A stretch of 42,697 nucleotides of DNA from Acidobacteriaceae bacterium (lineage in GTDB: Bacteria; Acidobacteriota; Terriglobia; Bryobacterales; Bryobacteraceae), in NCBI GenBank assembly GCA_019233375.1, contig JAFAMM010000266.1, positions 1 to 42,697 of the forward strand, written 5' to 3'. Positions 27,359-37,262 of this stretch are shown in pieces. Below the pieces are notes generated by a model, which was given only the letters and a program-made list of their open reading frames with translations, had not been told where the DNA came from and ran no database searches. Every line of letters begins with the position of its first letter. The first letter of the stretch is position 1. The position numbers and the translations under genes are program-made.

Positions 27359-30300
27359 TCAGGGCGTGAATGTCCACGTCAGGATCTCCTGGTTTGCCGT
27401 GGATGAGCCAGTGCCTCCTGTAAACCCGATGTAGGCTGTGTTGCCACCGACAATAGACGGTATGTTTACCGTCCACTGAGTCGTAAAGCTTAAGCTCTTC
27501 GCGGCATCGCTGATTGTCATTGATAAGGTCGTGCCATCGTAAGTCATCTGCACGCTAAGGACATCGCCGCTATGCAGACTCACGCCCGTGATCGTTGTGG
27601 CCGGCAAGGTTGGCATAGCTCCGTTCGTGTACAGGCCGGTGGAGTTCGATCCTTCGCCAGCGTTGCTATACAGGTCAAACTTTACAGCGACGCTATTTGG
27701 AATGCCGTTTTTGCCATTCGTCGTTGTGGGGCCGTATCCCAGTGCACCGCCCAAGGCACCCAGGGCAGTCGGCCCGTTTGATTGAATCGTGAAGGTAAAT
27801 CCGTCGGCGTTCGGCTTGGTTAATTGAAAAGTGAAATTGTTAGTAAAAGTCTGAATATTCACGGGTACGTCGAAAAATGCGCTACCTTTTTCCATGCTGC
27901 CGCCATTCGTCAATTGCAGGCGCGAGCCATCGAGCGCGGCACTTCCATTCAGAGTAACGGCAGTTGATGAACCGACAAAGCCGTTTGCGAAATTGACGCC
28001 CGTACTTCCCGTCTGAATCGAATACGCAGCGGAGACCACCGGGCTGTTCGCAAGGCCGCTGGCTGCCGCCATTGCTTTGATCGTGGTTGCCGAGTTAACG
28101 GCAATGGGCCCCGCATACACGGATGAAGAGGTAGTAGGAGTAGTTCCGTCCAGCGTGTAGTAAATGATGGCATTGGGAGTAGTATCTGAAATGGACACGG
28201 TTTGCGCTGAGGTGTAAGTGCCGGCTGCGGGCGAGAAGACGGGATTCGCCGTTTCCGGGGAGTTAACTGTCAACGTAACGGCTGCTGTCTGGGTCAAAGA
28301 TCCCGATGTCCCGATAATCGTGATTGGAACGGAGCCCGTTGCCACTGAACTTGTCACTGAGAACGTGGCGGTGCTGGTGGTTGAGGTACTTGTAGGGCTG
28401 AATGTAACGCTAATACCGCTGGGCAAGGTGGAGGTGGATAGCTGTACGGCCCCGGTGAATCCATACTGGGGTGTCACCTGCACGGTTGCTGTCGCGCTTG
28501 CGCCCTGCGTTATGCTTACGCTGGACGGCGAGGCTGAAAGCGTGAAATTCGGGGATGGTACGGTGTACGTTGCGCTGGCAACGGCACTGGGCGCGAAGTT
28601 AGTTGCCGTTGCAATCGCCTGGATGGTGGTGGTGCCCGACAGAGAGATGGGCCCAGTATATGGAAGAGACGAGCTACTGGGCGTGGTGCCATCCGTTGTG
28701 TAGAAGATTGAAGCTCCTGTTGTTGTGTCACTGATGGTTACGGACTGAGGCAGCATATACGTCCCAGCCGCGGGACTGAGAACCGGAGTATTCGCCTGAG
28801 GATTCGCCGTGGGGACGAAAGTCCACGTTTCTATCTTTTGGCTTGCCGTCTGAGATCCGGTTCCGCCCGTAAAGCCGACATACGCGACATTGCTGCCGAC
28901 CGCTGCCGGAATGTTAACGGTCCATTGCGTCGAGAAGGTGACGTTTTTCACACCATCCGTAATTGTCATCTTCAGGGTCGTGCCGTCATAGGTCATATGG
29001 ACCGACATCGTGTCGCCGCTATGCAGGTTGACTCCCGTGATGGTGGTCGCGGGAACAGTTGGCATCGCTCCGTTGGTGTACACGCCCGTCGAATTCGATC
29101 CCTCGCCTGCGTTATTGTACAAGTCAAATTTCACCGCAACGCTCTTCGGAATGCCGCCCGTCCCGCCTGCTGATGACGGTCCATACCCCAGACCGCCGCC
29201 CAGCCGGCCGAGAGCAGTGGGGCCGTTCCCTTGAATGGTGAATGTGAAACCGTCCGCGTTCGGATTGCTGATTTGAAAAGTGAAGTCGTTTGTGAACGTC
29301 TGAATGCCGACGGGAGTGTTATAGAAGGCGCTCCCCGCCTCGCTTTGTCCGCCGTTGGTGAGTTGCAGCCGCGAGTCGTCGAGTGTTGTACTTCCATTGA
29401 AGGTCATGCTCGAGGACGACGTGCTAAATCCGTTTGCGAAGTTGATGAAGTTGCCCGTAATTGTGTAAGTGCCGGTTATGACCGCGCTACTAATATCTCC
29501 GCTTTTCATGCCTATGGCGTTGATTGTTGTTGTGGAGCTAACTGTTATGGGTGCGGTATAGACCGTCGAAGATGCCGTGGGCGTGCTGCCGTCCAGAGTG
29601 TAATAGATGATGGCATTCGGGGTGGTATCGGAAATAGATACGGTTTGAGTGGCGGCGTAAGCTCCCGGAGCTGGAGAGAAGACCGGGGCGGCTACCTGAT
29701 CCAGCAACGTAAAGGTAGCGCTCGCGATAGAACTTTGCAAATAGCCGGTCGCGCTGGCGATTGCGTTTATGGTGGTAGTGGTGCTTACCGTAATCGGGCC
29801 AGAGTAGACTTGCGACGCTATATTAGGCGTGGACCCATCCGTTGTGTAAAAGATAACCGCCCCCGGTGTGGCATCGCTGATCGTCAGTGATGTCGATCCG
29901 AGAAATGAGGTGCCGGGAGGACTAATGACCGGAGCGGCAGCCTGCGGTGTCTGGCCGAGCAAGCCATACACGCTGAACTGCTTTTGCGCGCCCACGTATA
30001 CTTTCCCGTTGGCTACCACTGGAACGGTGAACTTAACTGCCGGGCCTGGATTATCGCGGCCCAAATTCTGATTACTCGAATACAACGTGGTGGCGACGTT
30101 TGTTGCATCGTGAGCCTGTAGTACGGCGGATCCATTTACGTTGTAGGCGTCGGTCTGAACCGTCCAAACGATGGCATTCGAGTTCGCCAGAGCAGAAACC
30201 ACCGGTGTCGAGCCTGGATAATTAGAGGTTTCCGACGAAACCGACGTCGGAGTTGTCGAAAGGAGACCACCATTAAATGAGAATGCCTTTAGGTGGTCGC

Positions 30301-31609
30301 CCCTTCCCCAGAAATAGACATTATTATTCCAATAGGCCGGCATGCTCCAGAGGCCTTTAATTTGGTTCGTGATTTCCTGTACAACATTGTCAGACGTTGT
30401 GCTGTACCCGCCCATGTTGTCACGGTCAACCAAATAAATACTGCCTTGCTTTCCGGCTTGTACCAAAAGATGGGTATGGCCGCCGGAGGTTTGGTCGGGG
30501 AGCAGCAGCACACCCCCGGAAGCCACGTCTAAGTCAGCACCCTGAAGGCTGAATTGGTTGTAAGGGGTGAAGGAATCTTCGATGACGGGTACTCCGTTGG
30601 TTAAATCAAGCCGGAGATGATCATCACCGAAGCTCATGCTGTTCGTGTACGGGGCCGATGCGCTGTATGACCCGTTGCCGGTGGCCACGAACATACGGCC
30701 GAACGGCGAATTGACCGGGTCAATGACGTCTGCGGCCAGGCCCGAGCCGGCCATCCAGATACCCGATCCAGTACCATTCGGAGTAGTGCAGTACACGCCC
30801 GTTTGCTGCAGAGTCTGGGCATTGTATGCCAGAATCCAACCGTGCCAAGGTCCGTTATCACCATGCGACCCGAAAGCGGCGTAAACAATCCCGTTTTGTA
30901 GGAGAAGACCGGCCCGGTTATTTGCCCACTTAGGGTCAAAGTGCAGCATTCCCCCGGAGCTTCCATTGCCGGTTCCGGGCACCGCTGCCGATATAACCAC
31001 CGGCCCTCCAAACTTTTCCGCCCCGGTGGTGATGTCTAACGCATGAAGGCGCTGAACGGCATTCCCCGCCTCTTTTGTCTGCCCGATCAGGTACATTGTG
31101 CCCGAAACGGGGTCGATCACAGGGGTTGAAGTAATGCCTATTTCCGGAACGAGGTCGGCGCTGCTTACGTCCGAGCTGGGCTCGGTGGTGGCCCCGGCAG
31201 CGGCACCGTGAGCGCTGTCGAGCAACGTAATGTGCCAGAGTGGCGTGGCATTGGTTCCGCCATTGTTGTCGGCGTCGAAAGCGTAAACGCTATCGTGCTC
31301 GGTTGCGATGAAAACGACATTGTGTGTTCCATTTCCCGGGATTGTCAGATTCGGGATGTAGAGTGGCTGCGCATAAATGTAGCCATCCACCAACGTTGTG
31401 AACAATTTTCCGAATGTCGCGGTATTGATATTAGACGGTGTTAGCGTGCTCTCGTTTAAGTTCGCGCCACTTCGGTAGTTGTCGTAATGCTGCGTCACTA
31501 CGCTTACCTGGGCAAATAGGCCCAGAGACGGGAGTAATAGTGCGGCAATCAACCGCGAGACGCTATAAACTAATTTATCGGGATATCCAGAGAAATATTT
31601 GCACATCAT
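27359..31609 (-). CDS. Large exported mosaic: PQQ-like beta-propeller, four CHB_HEX_C-like repeats, Ig-like module, two L-type-lectin-like domains
   Basis: Signal-like N-terminus; VVTQHYDNYRSGANLNESTLTPSNIN...; repeated (S/A)PVxSPxxGxYxxxQxVxISDTTPxAxIYYTxDGxTPxxSSxxYxGPIxV; lectin-like units NFANGF...LDxSRLQLTNGG...SVAVKFDLYxNAGEGSNSTGxYTNGAMPTxPATTITGVxLHSGD. Confidence 0.85.
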   Translation of the reverse strand: MMCKYFSGYPDKLVYSVSRLIAALLLPSLGLFAQVSVVTQHYDNYRSGANLNESTLTPSNINTATFGKLFTTLVDGYIYAQPLYIPNLTIPGNGTHNVVFIATEHDSVYAFDADNNGGTNATPLWHITLLDSAHGAAAGATTEPSSDVSSADLVPEIGITSTPVIDPVSGTMYLIGQTKEAGNAVQRLHALDITTGAEKFGGPVVISAAVPGTGNGSSGGMLHFDPKWANNRAGLLLQNGIVYAAFGSHGDNGPWHGWILAYNAQTLQQTGVYCTTPNGTGSGIWMAGSGLAADVIDPVNSPFGRMFVATGNGSYSASAPYTNSMSFGDDHLRLDLTNGVPVIEDSFTPYNQFSLQGADLDVASGGVLLLPDQTSGGHTHLLVQAGKQGSIYLVDRDNMGGYSTTSDNVVQEITNQIKGLWSMPAYWNNNVYFWGRGDHLKAFSFNGGLLSTTPTSVSSETSNYPGSTPVVSALANSNAIVWTVQTDAYNVNGSAVLQAHDATNVATTLYSSNQNLGRDNPGPAVKFTVPVVANGKVYVGAQKQFSVYGLLGQTPQAAAPVISPPGTSFLGSTSLTISDATPGAVIFYTTDGSTPNIASQVYSGPITVSTTTTINAIASATGYLQSSIASATFTLLDQVAAPVFSPAPGAYAATQTVSISDTTPNAIIYYTLDGSTPTASSTVYTAPITVSSTTTINAIGMKSGDISSAVITGTYTITGNFINFANGFSTSSSSMTFNGSTTLDDSRLQLTNGGQSEAGSAFYNTPVGIQTFTNDFTFQISNPNADGFTFTIQGNGPTALGRLGGGLGYGPSSAGGTGGIPKSVAVKFDLYNNAGEGSNSTGVYTNGAMPTVPATTITGVNLHSGDTMSVHMTYDGTTLKMTITDGVKNVTFSTQWTVNIPAAVGSNVAYVGFTGGTGSQTASQKIETWTFVPTANPQANTPVLSPAAGTYMLPQSVTISDTTTGASIFYTTDGTTPSSSSLPYTGPISLSGTTTIQAIATATNFAPSAVASATYTVPSPNFTLSASPSSVSITQGASATATVQVTPQYGFTGAVQLSTSTLPSGISVTFSPTSTSTTSTATFSVTSSVATGSVPITIIGTSGSLTQTAAVTLTVNSPETANPVFSPAAGTYTSAQTVSISDTTPNAIIYYTLDGTTPTTSSSVYAGPIAVNSATTIKAMAAASGLANSPVVSAAYSIQTGSTGVNFANGFVGSSTAVTLNGSAALDGSRLQLTNGGSMEKGSAFFDVPVNIQTFTNNFTFQLTKPNADGFTFTIQSNGPTALGALGGALGYGPTTTNGKNGIPNSVAVKFDLYSNAGEGSNSTGLYTNGAMPTLPATTITGVSLHSGDVLSVQMTYDGTTLSMTISDAAKSLSFTTQWTVNIPSIVGGNTAYIGFTGGTGSSTANQEILTWTFTP
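27362..27998 (-). repeat. C-terminal copy of the duplicated lectin-like domain
   Basis: Encodes NFANGFVGSSTAVTLNG...VKFDLYSNAGEGSNSTGLYTNGAMPTLPATTITGVSLHSGD...QEILTWTFTP, closely matching 28812-29452. Boundaries approximate. Confidence 0.8.
28812..29452 (-). repeat. Internal copy of the duplicated lectin-like domain
   Basis: Encodes NFANGFSTSSSSMTFNG...VKFDLYNNAGEGSNSTGVYTNGAMPTVPATTITGVNLHSGD...QKIETWTFVP. Boundaries approximate. Confidence 0.8.
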
Positions 31610-31657
31610 CGTCTACCGAGCTTGCCAATGCACACACAACTCACAGTCTTGTTTGAT

Positions 31658-31686
31658 GGCTTTATAAGCCTGGACTTATAAGAGCC
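31658..31686. promoter_or_regulatory. Imperfect inverted repeat upstream of the lectin-mosaic gene
   Basis: GGCTTTATAAG-CCTGGA-CTTATAAGAGCC: arms complementary apart from a single-nt bulge, centred about 60 nt upstream of the start at 31609. Confidence 0.4.
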
Positions 31687-32418
31687 GTGCAACCTAAGCT
31701 TTAAATTCCTGTATTGTTGCACTCGCATGGCCACAATACACCTGGCGCTAGTACTCCTGGATTCAGTACTTACTAGGTGATACGGCCAATTCCCAAGAGG
31801 ATAATGACTTAAATGAAGCAACTTGCAGCTCGGTCCGCTGTCAGTTCGGCACCATGCGCGAAAATGCAGGGCGTGCTGCGCAGAACATTCGAGTGAACCG
31901 GCTCCGTCGTGTTCACCGCTGCAAGAGTTTGGATAACGGTAGGAACTGCAACGGGCGCGCGCCCCGAATATCCCATCCCGAGCGCAGCTCGACAGATTTT
32001 CGCTACGATCGCATGTTTAAGATAATCAACGGGCAAATACACATGCTTTTGCGGGGATGAGTCCAGTACTAGGGTTACTCGAACATGAATTGTCGTTCAT
32101 GAGTGCGGAAGTCACGGACCCGCGGAGCACTTGAGAGCAAAAGCGCCGTAATCTGCGGCGGCAGAATTGACCTGATCTTAGGATCTCCCGCGCCGGTTCC
32201 AAATCAGGGTTGATCCCCGAGATAGGGCGTGTTCACGCGTTCCGGGTCCACAGGCGGTTCGAGAAATTGCCTTCCATTGAGACCACCCGTTTCACGTGAT
32301 CTCGCTTTTATCGTGACGCGGCGTCAAGTTTCGCGGATGATGCCGGAATCGCCTCGTTTACATCGCCAGAGCATGTTCGGCAGGTCGAGCACGGCCGCCG
32401 TTCGGGCCGGATGCCCGG

Positions 32419-33342
32419 TCACTTTGGGCCGGTTTTGTGTCGCGTCGGCTTGTGCGTGCTCTTAACGGGCGCCTTCGCTTCGACGAGTTGCTTCGCCTGT
32501 ACATCCAGTAAATGCAGGATGGTGGCAGCCGCAGTTTGGCTGATTGCCGGTTTGCCCGAGGACATGGCGGGTTCGATGTCGTTTACGACACTTGGATCGC
32601 CTCTCTTGGCGAGAGCTACGAGTGCCGCGACCTGGACTACATCTTTATCGTTGAATGCCGACTGCACGAGTGCTTTCCCGATGCTTGGATCGCGGTCTGG
32701 GTCCTCTGCTAGCGCGCTTACGGCAAGTACATTGATGCTCGATTGCGCGGCACTGTTTTTTCTGAAATAGTTGTAAGCGCCGGTCCCCACGCCGCTGAAG
32801 GGAATAAAACCAATCGCCGTTTGCACCCCCATTGCTTCCATGGCTTTTCTGTCTTTAACACCGGCAAAGATGCTACCGCCGCTTTGACGCTTGCCTGTGA
32901 GGATCTGGTAGTAAATGTCGTATGCTTCGGGGTCGTTGAATTTTTTGAGGGCCGCCGCAATCACCAGTATCGTTTTGCCATCCGCACTGTTGATAAGATC
33001 TTTGATCTTTGGCAACGCTGACTTCGCATCCATATCGGCCAATGCAGTGATAGCAGCCCTGCGGACATCGGGGTCGGTATCCTGTAGGGCCCGATCTGCC
33101 ATCTCAGTCGCCTTGTTGTCACCTGGCATCAGACCTAGCGCCGATACGGCAAGACTCCTCTTGTCGGGCTTTGCATCGTGAACTCCGGCGTCGAGGATGG
33201 CCCACGCCTTATCGGCAGTAGTCTGCTCAGTTCCCAACAGTGCCGACCTGCTTAACAAAATGAGGCACATCGCCAGGATCCAATACGCGTGCTTAGTGCG
33301 GACGCCCTGGATGGATCTCGGTATCTTGGTCATCGTCGTCAA
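32419..33342 (-). CDS. Exported HEAT-repeat protein
   Basis: N-terminal hydrophobic segment (YWILAMCLILLSRSALLG) and HEAT-like units (RSLAVSALGLMPGDNKATEMADRALQDTDPDVRRAAITALADMDAKSALPKIKDLI). Confidence 0.75.
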   Translation of the reverse strand: MTTMTKIPRSIQGVRTKHAYWILAMCLILLSRSALLGTEQTTADKAWAILDAGVHDAKPDKRSLAVSALGLMPGDNKATEMADRALQDTDPDVRRAAITALADMDAKSALPKIKDLINSADGKTILVIAAALKKFNDPEAYDIYYQILTGKRQSGGSIFAGVKDRKAMEAMGVQTAIGFIPFSGVGTGAYNYFRKNSAAQSSINVLAVSALAEDPDRDPSIGKALVQSAFNDKDVVQVAALVALAKRGDPSVVNDIEPAMSSGKPAISQTAAATILHLLDVQAKQLVEAKAPVKSTHKPTRHKTGPK

Positions 33343-33791
33343 TTGAAGGGTAACTCAATGGGAGCACGTTGGACTCCGCGAGATCTCGGGTTGAGAGTGA
33401 TACAGAATACGTGATTGCTTCCAATTAGAGACGATCACAAAGTACCGCTAAGGCCGAATGATAGGAGCGCGAAATGCTTTCCCGAAGGCGGTGTCACGCC
33501 CATAACAGCAAGCGCGCCGTAGAACTGTGCGATCCGTCTGCCTCCCCGTGCGGGAGGTCGCACCTCGGTGCGCGTAACAGGACGCGCGGCTCAGATCAGA
33601 CATTGAGCTGGGAAGAACGGAATGTGTTTCGGTAGGGTGGGTGATTGGCCCGTCTCTTGAAACCCATGCCAAAAACAGGGACCTTCGTTGACAGGGGGGC
33701 GGTAACCCTAAGATACTGGACCAAACATCGCGAGCAACTCTTAGAGTCCTAGTTTGACCCTCTCGTTGGTGGACGTGGAAGGGATACGCAC

Positions 33792-36700
33792 ATGAAGGCC
33801 AGAAGCTTTCCGATTGCAGCATGCATCGGGTTTGCACTTCTTTCGATCTGTTCGCCGGGTTTTGGACAGATTACAGCCACGATTTCGGGAACCATTACCG
33901 ACGCGAGCGGCGCCGCGGTAGCTGGCGCGAAGATCGTTGTCACGTCGCCGGCAACCGGGGCCTCCCGTGAAGCAGTAAGCGACAACGACGGGCACTATGT
34001 AGTTCCCTTGCTGCCGGTCGGAAACTACGCCATCCGGGTGGATATTAAGGGTTTCCGCAGTGAGGAAGCCAGAAATGTGGTCTTGCAGACGAACGAGCAG
34101 CGTGAACTGAACTTTACGGTCTCACCAGCCTCAGTTCAGCAAACGGTCGAGGTAAGCGCGGCTCCGGTTGCCGTCGAAACCGCTAACCCGACGCTCGGTC
34201 AGGTCATTACCTCTCAGCAGGTGGCAGAACTTCCGCTCAACGGCCGCGACTTTGTACAGTTGGCGACACTAACACCCGGAACCGTTCAGGAGACAAATCC
34301 GCAAAGCTTCTTCAATGGCGGCCCGAGCAGCGAGGTTTCGGCGCGGGGCTCATTTTCGCTTTCGGTCGGCGGCTCGCGCGCAAACAGCACGGATTGGCTA
34401 CTGGATGGCAACGATAACAACGAGCTGACTGCGGGCGGAATCGCTATCCTTCCCTCTATCGACGCCATTCAGGAATTCAAGGTTCTGACCTATAACTATT
34501 CCGCCGAGTATGGTCTCCGCGCGGGTCCTACGGTTCTGGTGACGACGAAATCCGGAACAAACCAGCTCCACGGCTCGGCTTTTGAGTTTTTCCGGAACAC
34601 CGATCTGGATGCAAGAAGCTTCTTTGCGTCCTACACGGAACAGTTCAACTTGAATCAGTTTGGCGGTTCGGTGGGCCTGCCCCTCAAGAAAGACAAGACG
34701 TTCCTTTTTGCCGACATTCAGAACAAAATGCAGCGCCACGGGATACCGTTTACCGGTCTGGTTCCGAGCACGGCCATGCGAAACGGAGATTTCACGGAGG
34801 ATCCGTTCGGAAATCCACGGTCAGGATTTCTCATCAACCCCAACGTGACGGGCGCGGCCAATACGGCGTTTCAATGCGACAGCGCAGGGAATCCGATGCC
34901 GGCGAACGCAGACGGGAGCCAACCCGCCGGCATAAGCTGCAACAAGATTCCAGCCGGCTTGATCAACTCTATCGGTCAGAAAATGATCAACTTGTATCCC
35001 TTGCCTAACGCCAATAATGCCGCACTCGGGTACAACTATGTGAACGAGCCCGTCCGTAAGTTAAACGAGGGAGAATTCGACGTGCGCCTCGACGAAAACT
35101 TCTCCAGCAAAGACAGCGCGTTCGCCCGTTTTAGTTACGATCAGGCTAACTCTTTCGTTCCCGGAGGTTCGCCGGGATTTGCAGAGGCCAATCCGTTTGG
35201 CAGCAATCAAGTTATCTTAAATCACGGCCGCAATGTGGTTGCTTCGGAAACTCACGTTTTTTCCCCGAACACCGTAAATCAGGTGATCGGAGGTTATAAC
35301 CGGATCTTCAACTATATTTCGTCGCAGGGTAGCTATAGCTGTATATCGGCCGCGTTTGGAATTCCAGGCGCAAACCTCGGCGGGGTGAGCTGTGGACTTA
35401 CCTCCACCCAATTATCCGGCGGCTATTGGTCGTTAGGCGACCGAGGGTTTTCCCCGTTTCAGGGCGGTACGAACGTTTTCACCATAGCCGATACGCTGGA
35501 CATGGTGAGAGGCCAACACGATCTCAGAGTGGGCGGCGCAATCATCGCTAACCAGATGAATGTCATGACGGAAGGCTTTCAGGATGGTTATTGGATCTAT
35601 AGCGGAGCCTGGACCGGTGATGCGGAGGGAGACCTGCTCATGGGCTTCCCCAGCCTGGCTATTCATGACCAGACCTTCGATGGAAATGTAACTGGCCGGC
35701 GCTGGAAATCATACCGCCCGTTTATTCAGGACAACTGGCAAGTCAACAAAAGTCTGACGCTCAATCTCGGTCTGGCGTACGTTCTGACCACGCCGATAAC
35801 CGAAGTTTTTAATCGCCAGGCTGACTTTAACCCTGCAACAGCCACGTTCCTCATTCCGGGCCAGAACGGCGTCGGCGCCACCGCCGGCATTCAGTATGAC
35901 AAGACAGCCTTTGAGCCGCGCATCGGAGTTGCATGGAAGGCGTTCGGCCATGTGAACACGGTAATTCGCGGCGGATACGCTATTTTCCACGACTCGTCGT
36001 GGAACCAGGGAGCGCAAGGATTGTGGCAGAATCCGCCTTATTATGCGGAGTCCGATCAATTTGCATTTGGCGGCGGCTGTACCTTCGCGACTGCCGCGTG
36101 CGCCACCATCTACGGCAAGACACCCACCGCCATCAGCGCATCATCCGGATTTCCGATTTTCACCTCGCCACCCAACCCTTCCGACTTCACCGGAACCATC
36201 CAAGCGCAGAACGTAAATTTCAAGCTGGGCCAGGTGCAGCAGTACAACGCGAACCTCCAGCAGCAGTTGCCGGGCAGCATTGTACTTACGGTCGGCTACG
36301 CCGGATCGCGCAGTTCGCATATCCTGATCGACGGGAACAATATGAACGTCGGTTCGCCTACGGCTTGCGGCACCGTCTCCGGCTATACGTTGGGTTGTGG
36401 TCCCGGCGGCTCTGCATTCGGCGTACCGTATACTGCTTTCCCGTTTTCCACCATCTCCAATATCAGCGATATCGGGAAAGCCCACTACAATTCTTTTCAA
36501 GTCAAAGCGGAGACGCAAAACGATAAGTACGGCCTATATGCACTGATCGGGTACACATACGCGCGTGCTTACGACAACGGCTTTACGGATGGCCTGGGTT
36601 CGCTGATCGGCGCTACTTACTATCCACTGCCGAATTGGCCCAAACTGGATTGGGGTCTTTCCCAGATCAATCTCGACAATACTTTTACGGCGAGTATCAT

Positions 36701-37226
36701 CTATCAGCTCCCGTTTGGGCACGGTAAGCGCTTTGGGAGCAATTGGAACGGCGCGATGAACCAGTTACTAGGAGGCTGGCAGATCAACATAATTGAAAGA
36801 GCGATCTCCGGATTTCCGGTCTTCATTGTCGACAGCAACAACTTATCCGGCGTCAATTTCCAAAATAACGGCAATAGCCTGAATCGCCCGAATCAGACGT
36901 GCAATCCGAAATCCGGCCCGAACAGCCTGGCCGAGTTCTTTAACACCTCGTGCTTCGCGGCGCCGCCTTCGGGAGAACTTGGCAACGCATCGCGAACACC
37001 GCTATCCGGTCCTGACTTCGTCAATACTGATTTTTCGGCGATCAAGAATTTCGCGCTGCCCCGTGAAAACATGCAACTGCAATTCCGGACCGAAATCTTC
37101 AATCTCTTCAACCATGCGCAATTCGGGCAGCCCGGCGGTGATATCAATTCAGCGACATTTGGCGTGATCAATACGACCGTCGGCAACCCACGCGTCATTC
37201 AGTTTGCCCTGAAGTTCCTGTTTTGA
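33792..37226 (+). CDS. TonB-dependent receptor with N-terminal carboxypeptidase-regulatory-like domain (Oar-like)
   Basis: Signal peptide; ATISGTITDASGAAVAGAKIVVTSPATGASREAVSDNDGHYVVPLLPVGNYAIRVDIKGF; VAELPLNGRDFVQLATLTPGT; C-terminal LPRENMQLQFRTEIFNLFNHAQFGQPGGDINSATFGVINTTVGNPRVIQFALKFLF. SD GGAAGGGAT before ATG. Confidence 0.92.
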   Translation: MKARSFPIAACIGFALLSICSPGFGQITATISGTITDASGAAVAGAKIVVTSPATGASREAVSDNDGHYVVPLLPVGNYAIRVDIKGFRSEEARNVVLQTNEQRELNFTVSPASVQQTVEVSAAPVAVETANPTLGQVITSQQVAELPLNGRDFVQLATLTPGTVQETNPQSFFNGGPSSEVSARGSFSLSVGGSRANSTDWLLDGNDNNELTAGGIAILPSIDAIQEFKVLTYNYSAEYGLRAGPTVLVTTKSGTNQLHGSAFEFFRNTDLDARSFFASYTEQFNLNQFGGSVGLPLKKDKTFLFADIQNKMQRHGIPFTGLVPSTAMRNGDFTEDPFGNPRSGFLINPNVTGAANTAFQCDSAGNPMPANADGSQPAGISCNKIPAGLINSIGQKMINLYPLPNANNAALGYNYVNEPVRKLNEGEFDVRLDENFSSKDSAFARFSYDQANSFVPGGSPGFAEANPFGSNQVILNHGRNVVASETHVFSPNTVNQVIGGYNRIFNYISSQGSYSCISAAFGIPGANLGGVSCGLTSTQLSGGYWSLGDRGFSPFQGGTNVFTIADTLDMVRGQHDLRVGGAIIANQMNVMTEGFQDGYWIYSGAWTGDAEGDLLMGFPSLAIHDQTFDGNVTGRRWKSYRPFIQDNWQVNKSLTLNLGLAYVLTTPITEVFNRQADFNPATATFLIPGQNGVGATAGIQYDKTAFEPRIGVAWKAFGHVNTVIRGGYAIFHDSSWNQGAQGLWQNPPYYAESDQFAFGGGCTFATAACATIYGKTPTAISASSGFPIFTSPPNPSDFTGTIQAQNVNFKLGQVQQYNANLQQQLPGSIVLTVGYAGSRSSHILIDGNNMNVGSPTACGTVSGYTLGCGPGGSAFGVPYTAFPFSTISNISDIGKAHYNSFQVKAETQNDKYGLYALIGYTYARAYDNGFTDGLGSLIGATYYPLPNWPKLDWGLSQINLDNTFTASIIYQLPFGHGKRFGSNWNGAMNQLLGGWQINIIERAISGFPVFIVDSNNLSGVNFQNNGNSLNRPNQTCNPKSGPNSLAEFFNTSCFAAPPSGELGNASRTPLSGPDFVNTDFSAIKNFALPRENMQLQFRTEIFNLFNHAQFGQPGGDINSATFGVINTTVGNPRVIQFALKFLF

Positions 37227-37262
37227 GTCATTGCTCGCGGTGAACAGTTGCTCTGCCTGTTT

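Noticed and set aside
28218-28703. 161-aa plus-strand ORF, Val/Ala-rich
   Set aside because: Antisense to CHB_HEX/Ig-like repeats; this composition is a known artefact of Thr/Ser-rich repeats read on the opposite strand.
27362-29945. Repeated DNA in the lectin gene considered as CRISPR or satellite repeat
   Set aside because: Repeats keep frame and match domain units (lectin, CHB_HEX); no short uniform repeats or spacers.
33541-33557. CCTCCC-CGTGC-GGGAGG hairpin as a terminator or regulator
   Set aside because: Lies between divergent genes with no T-tract; a six-bp GC stem is expected by chance at this GC content.
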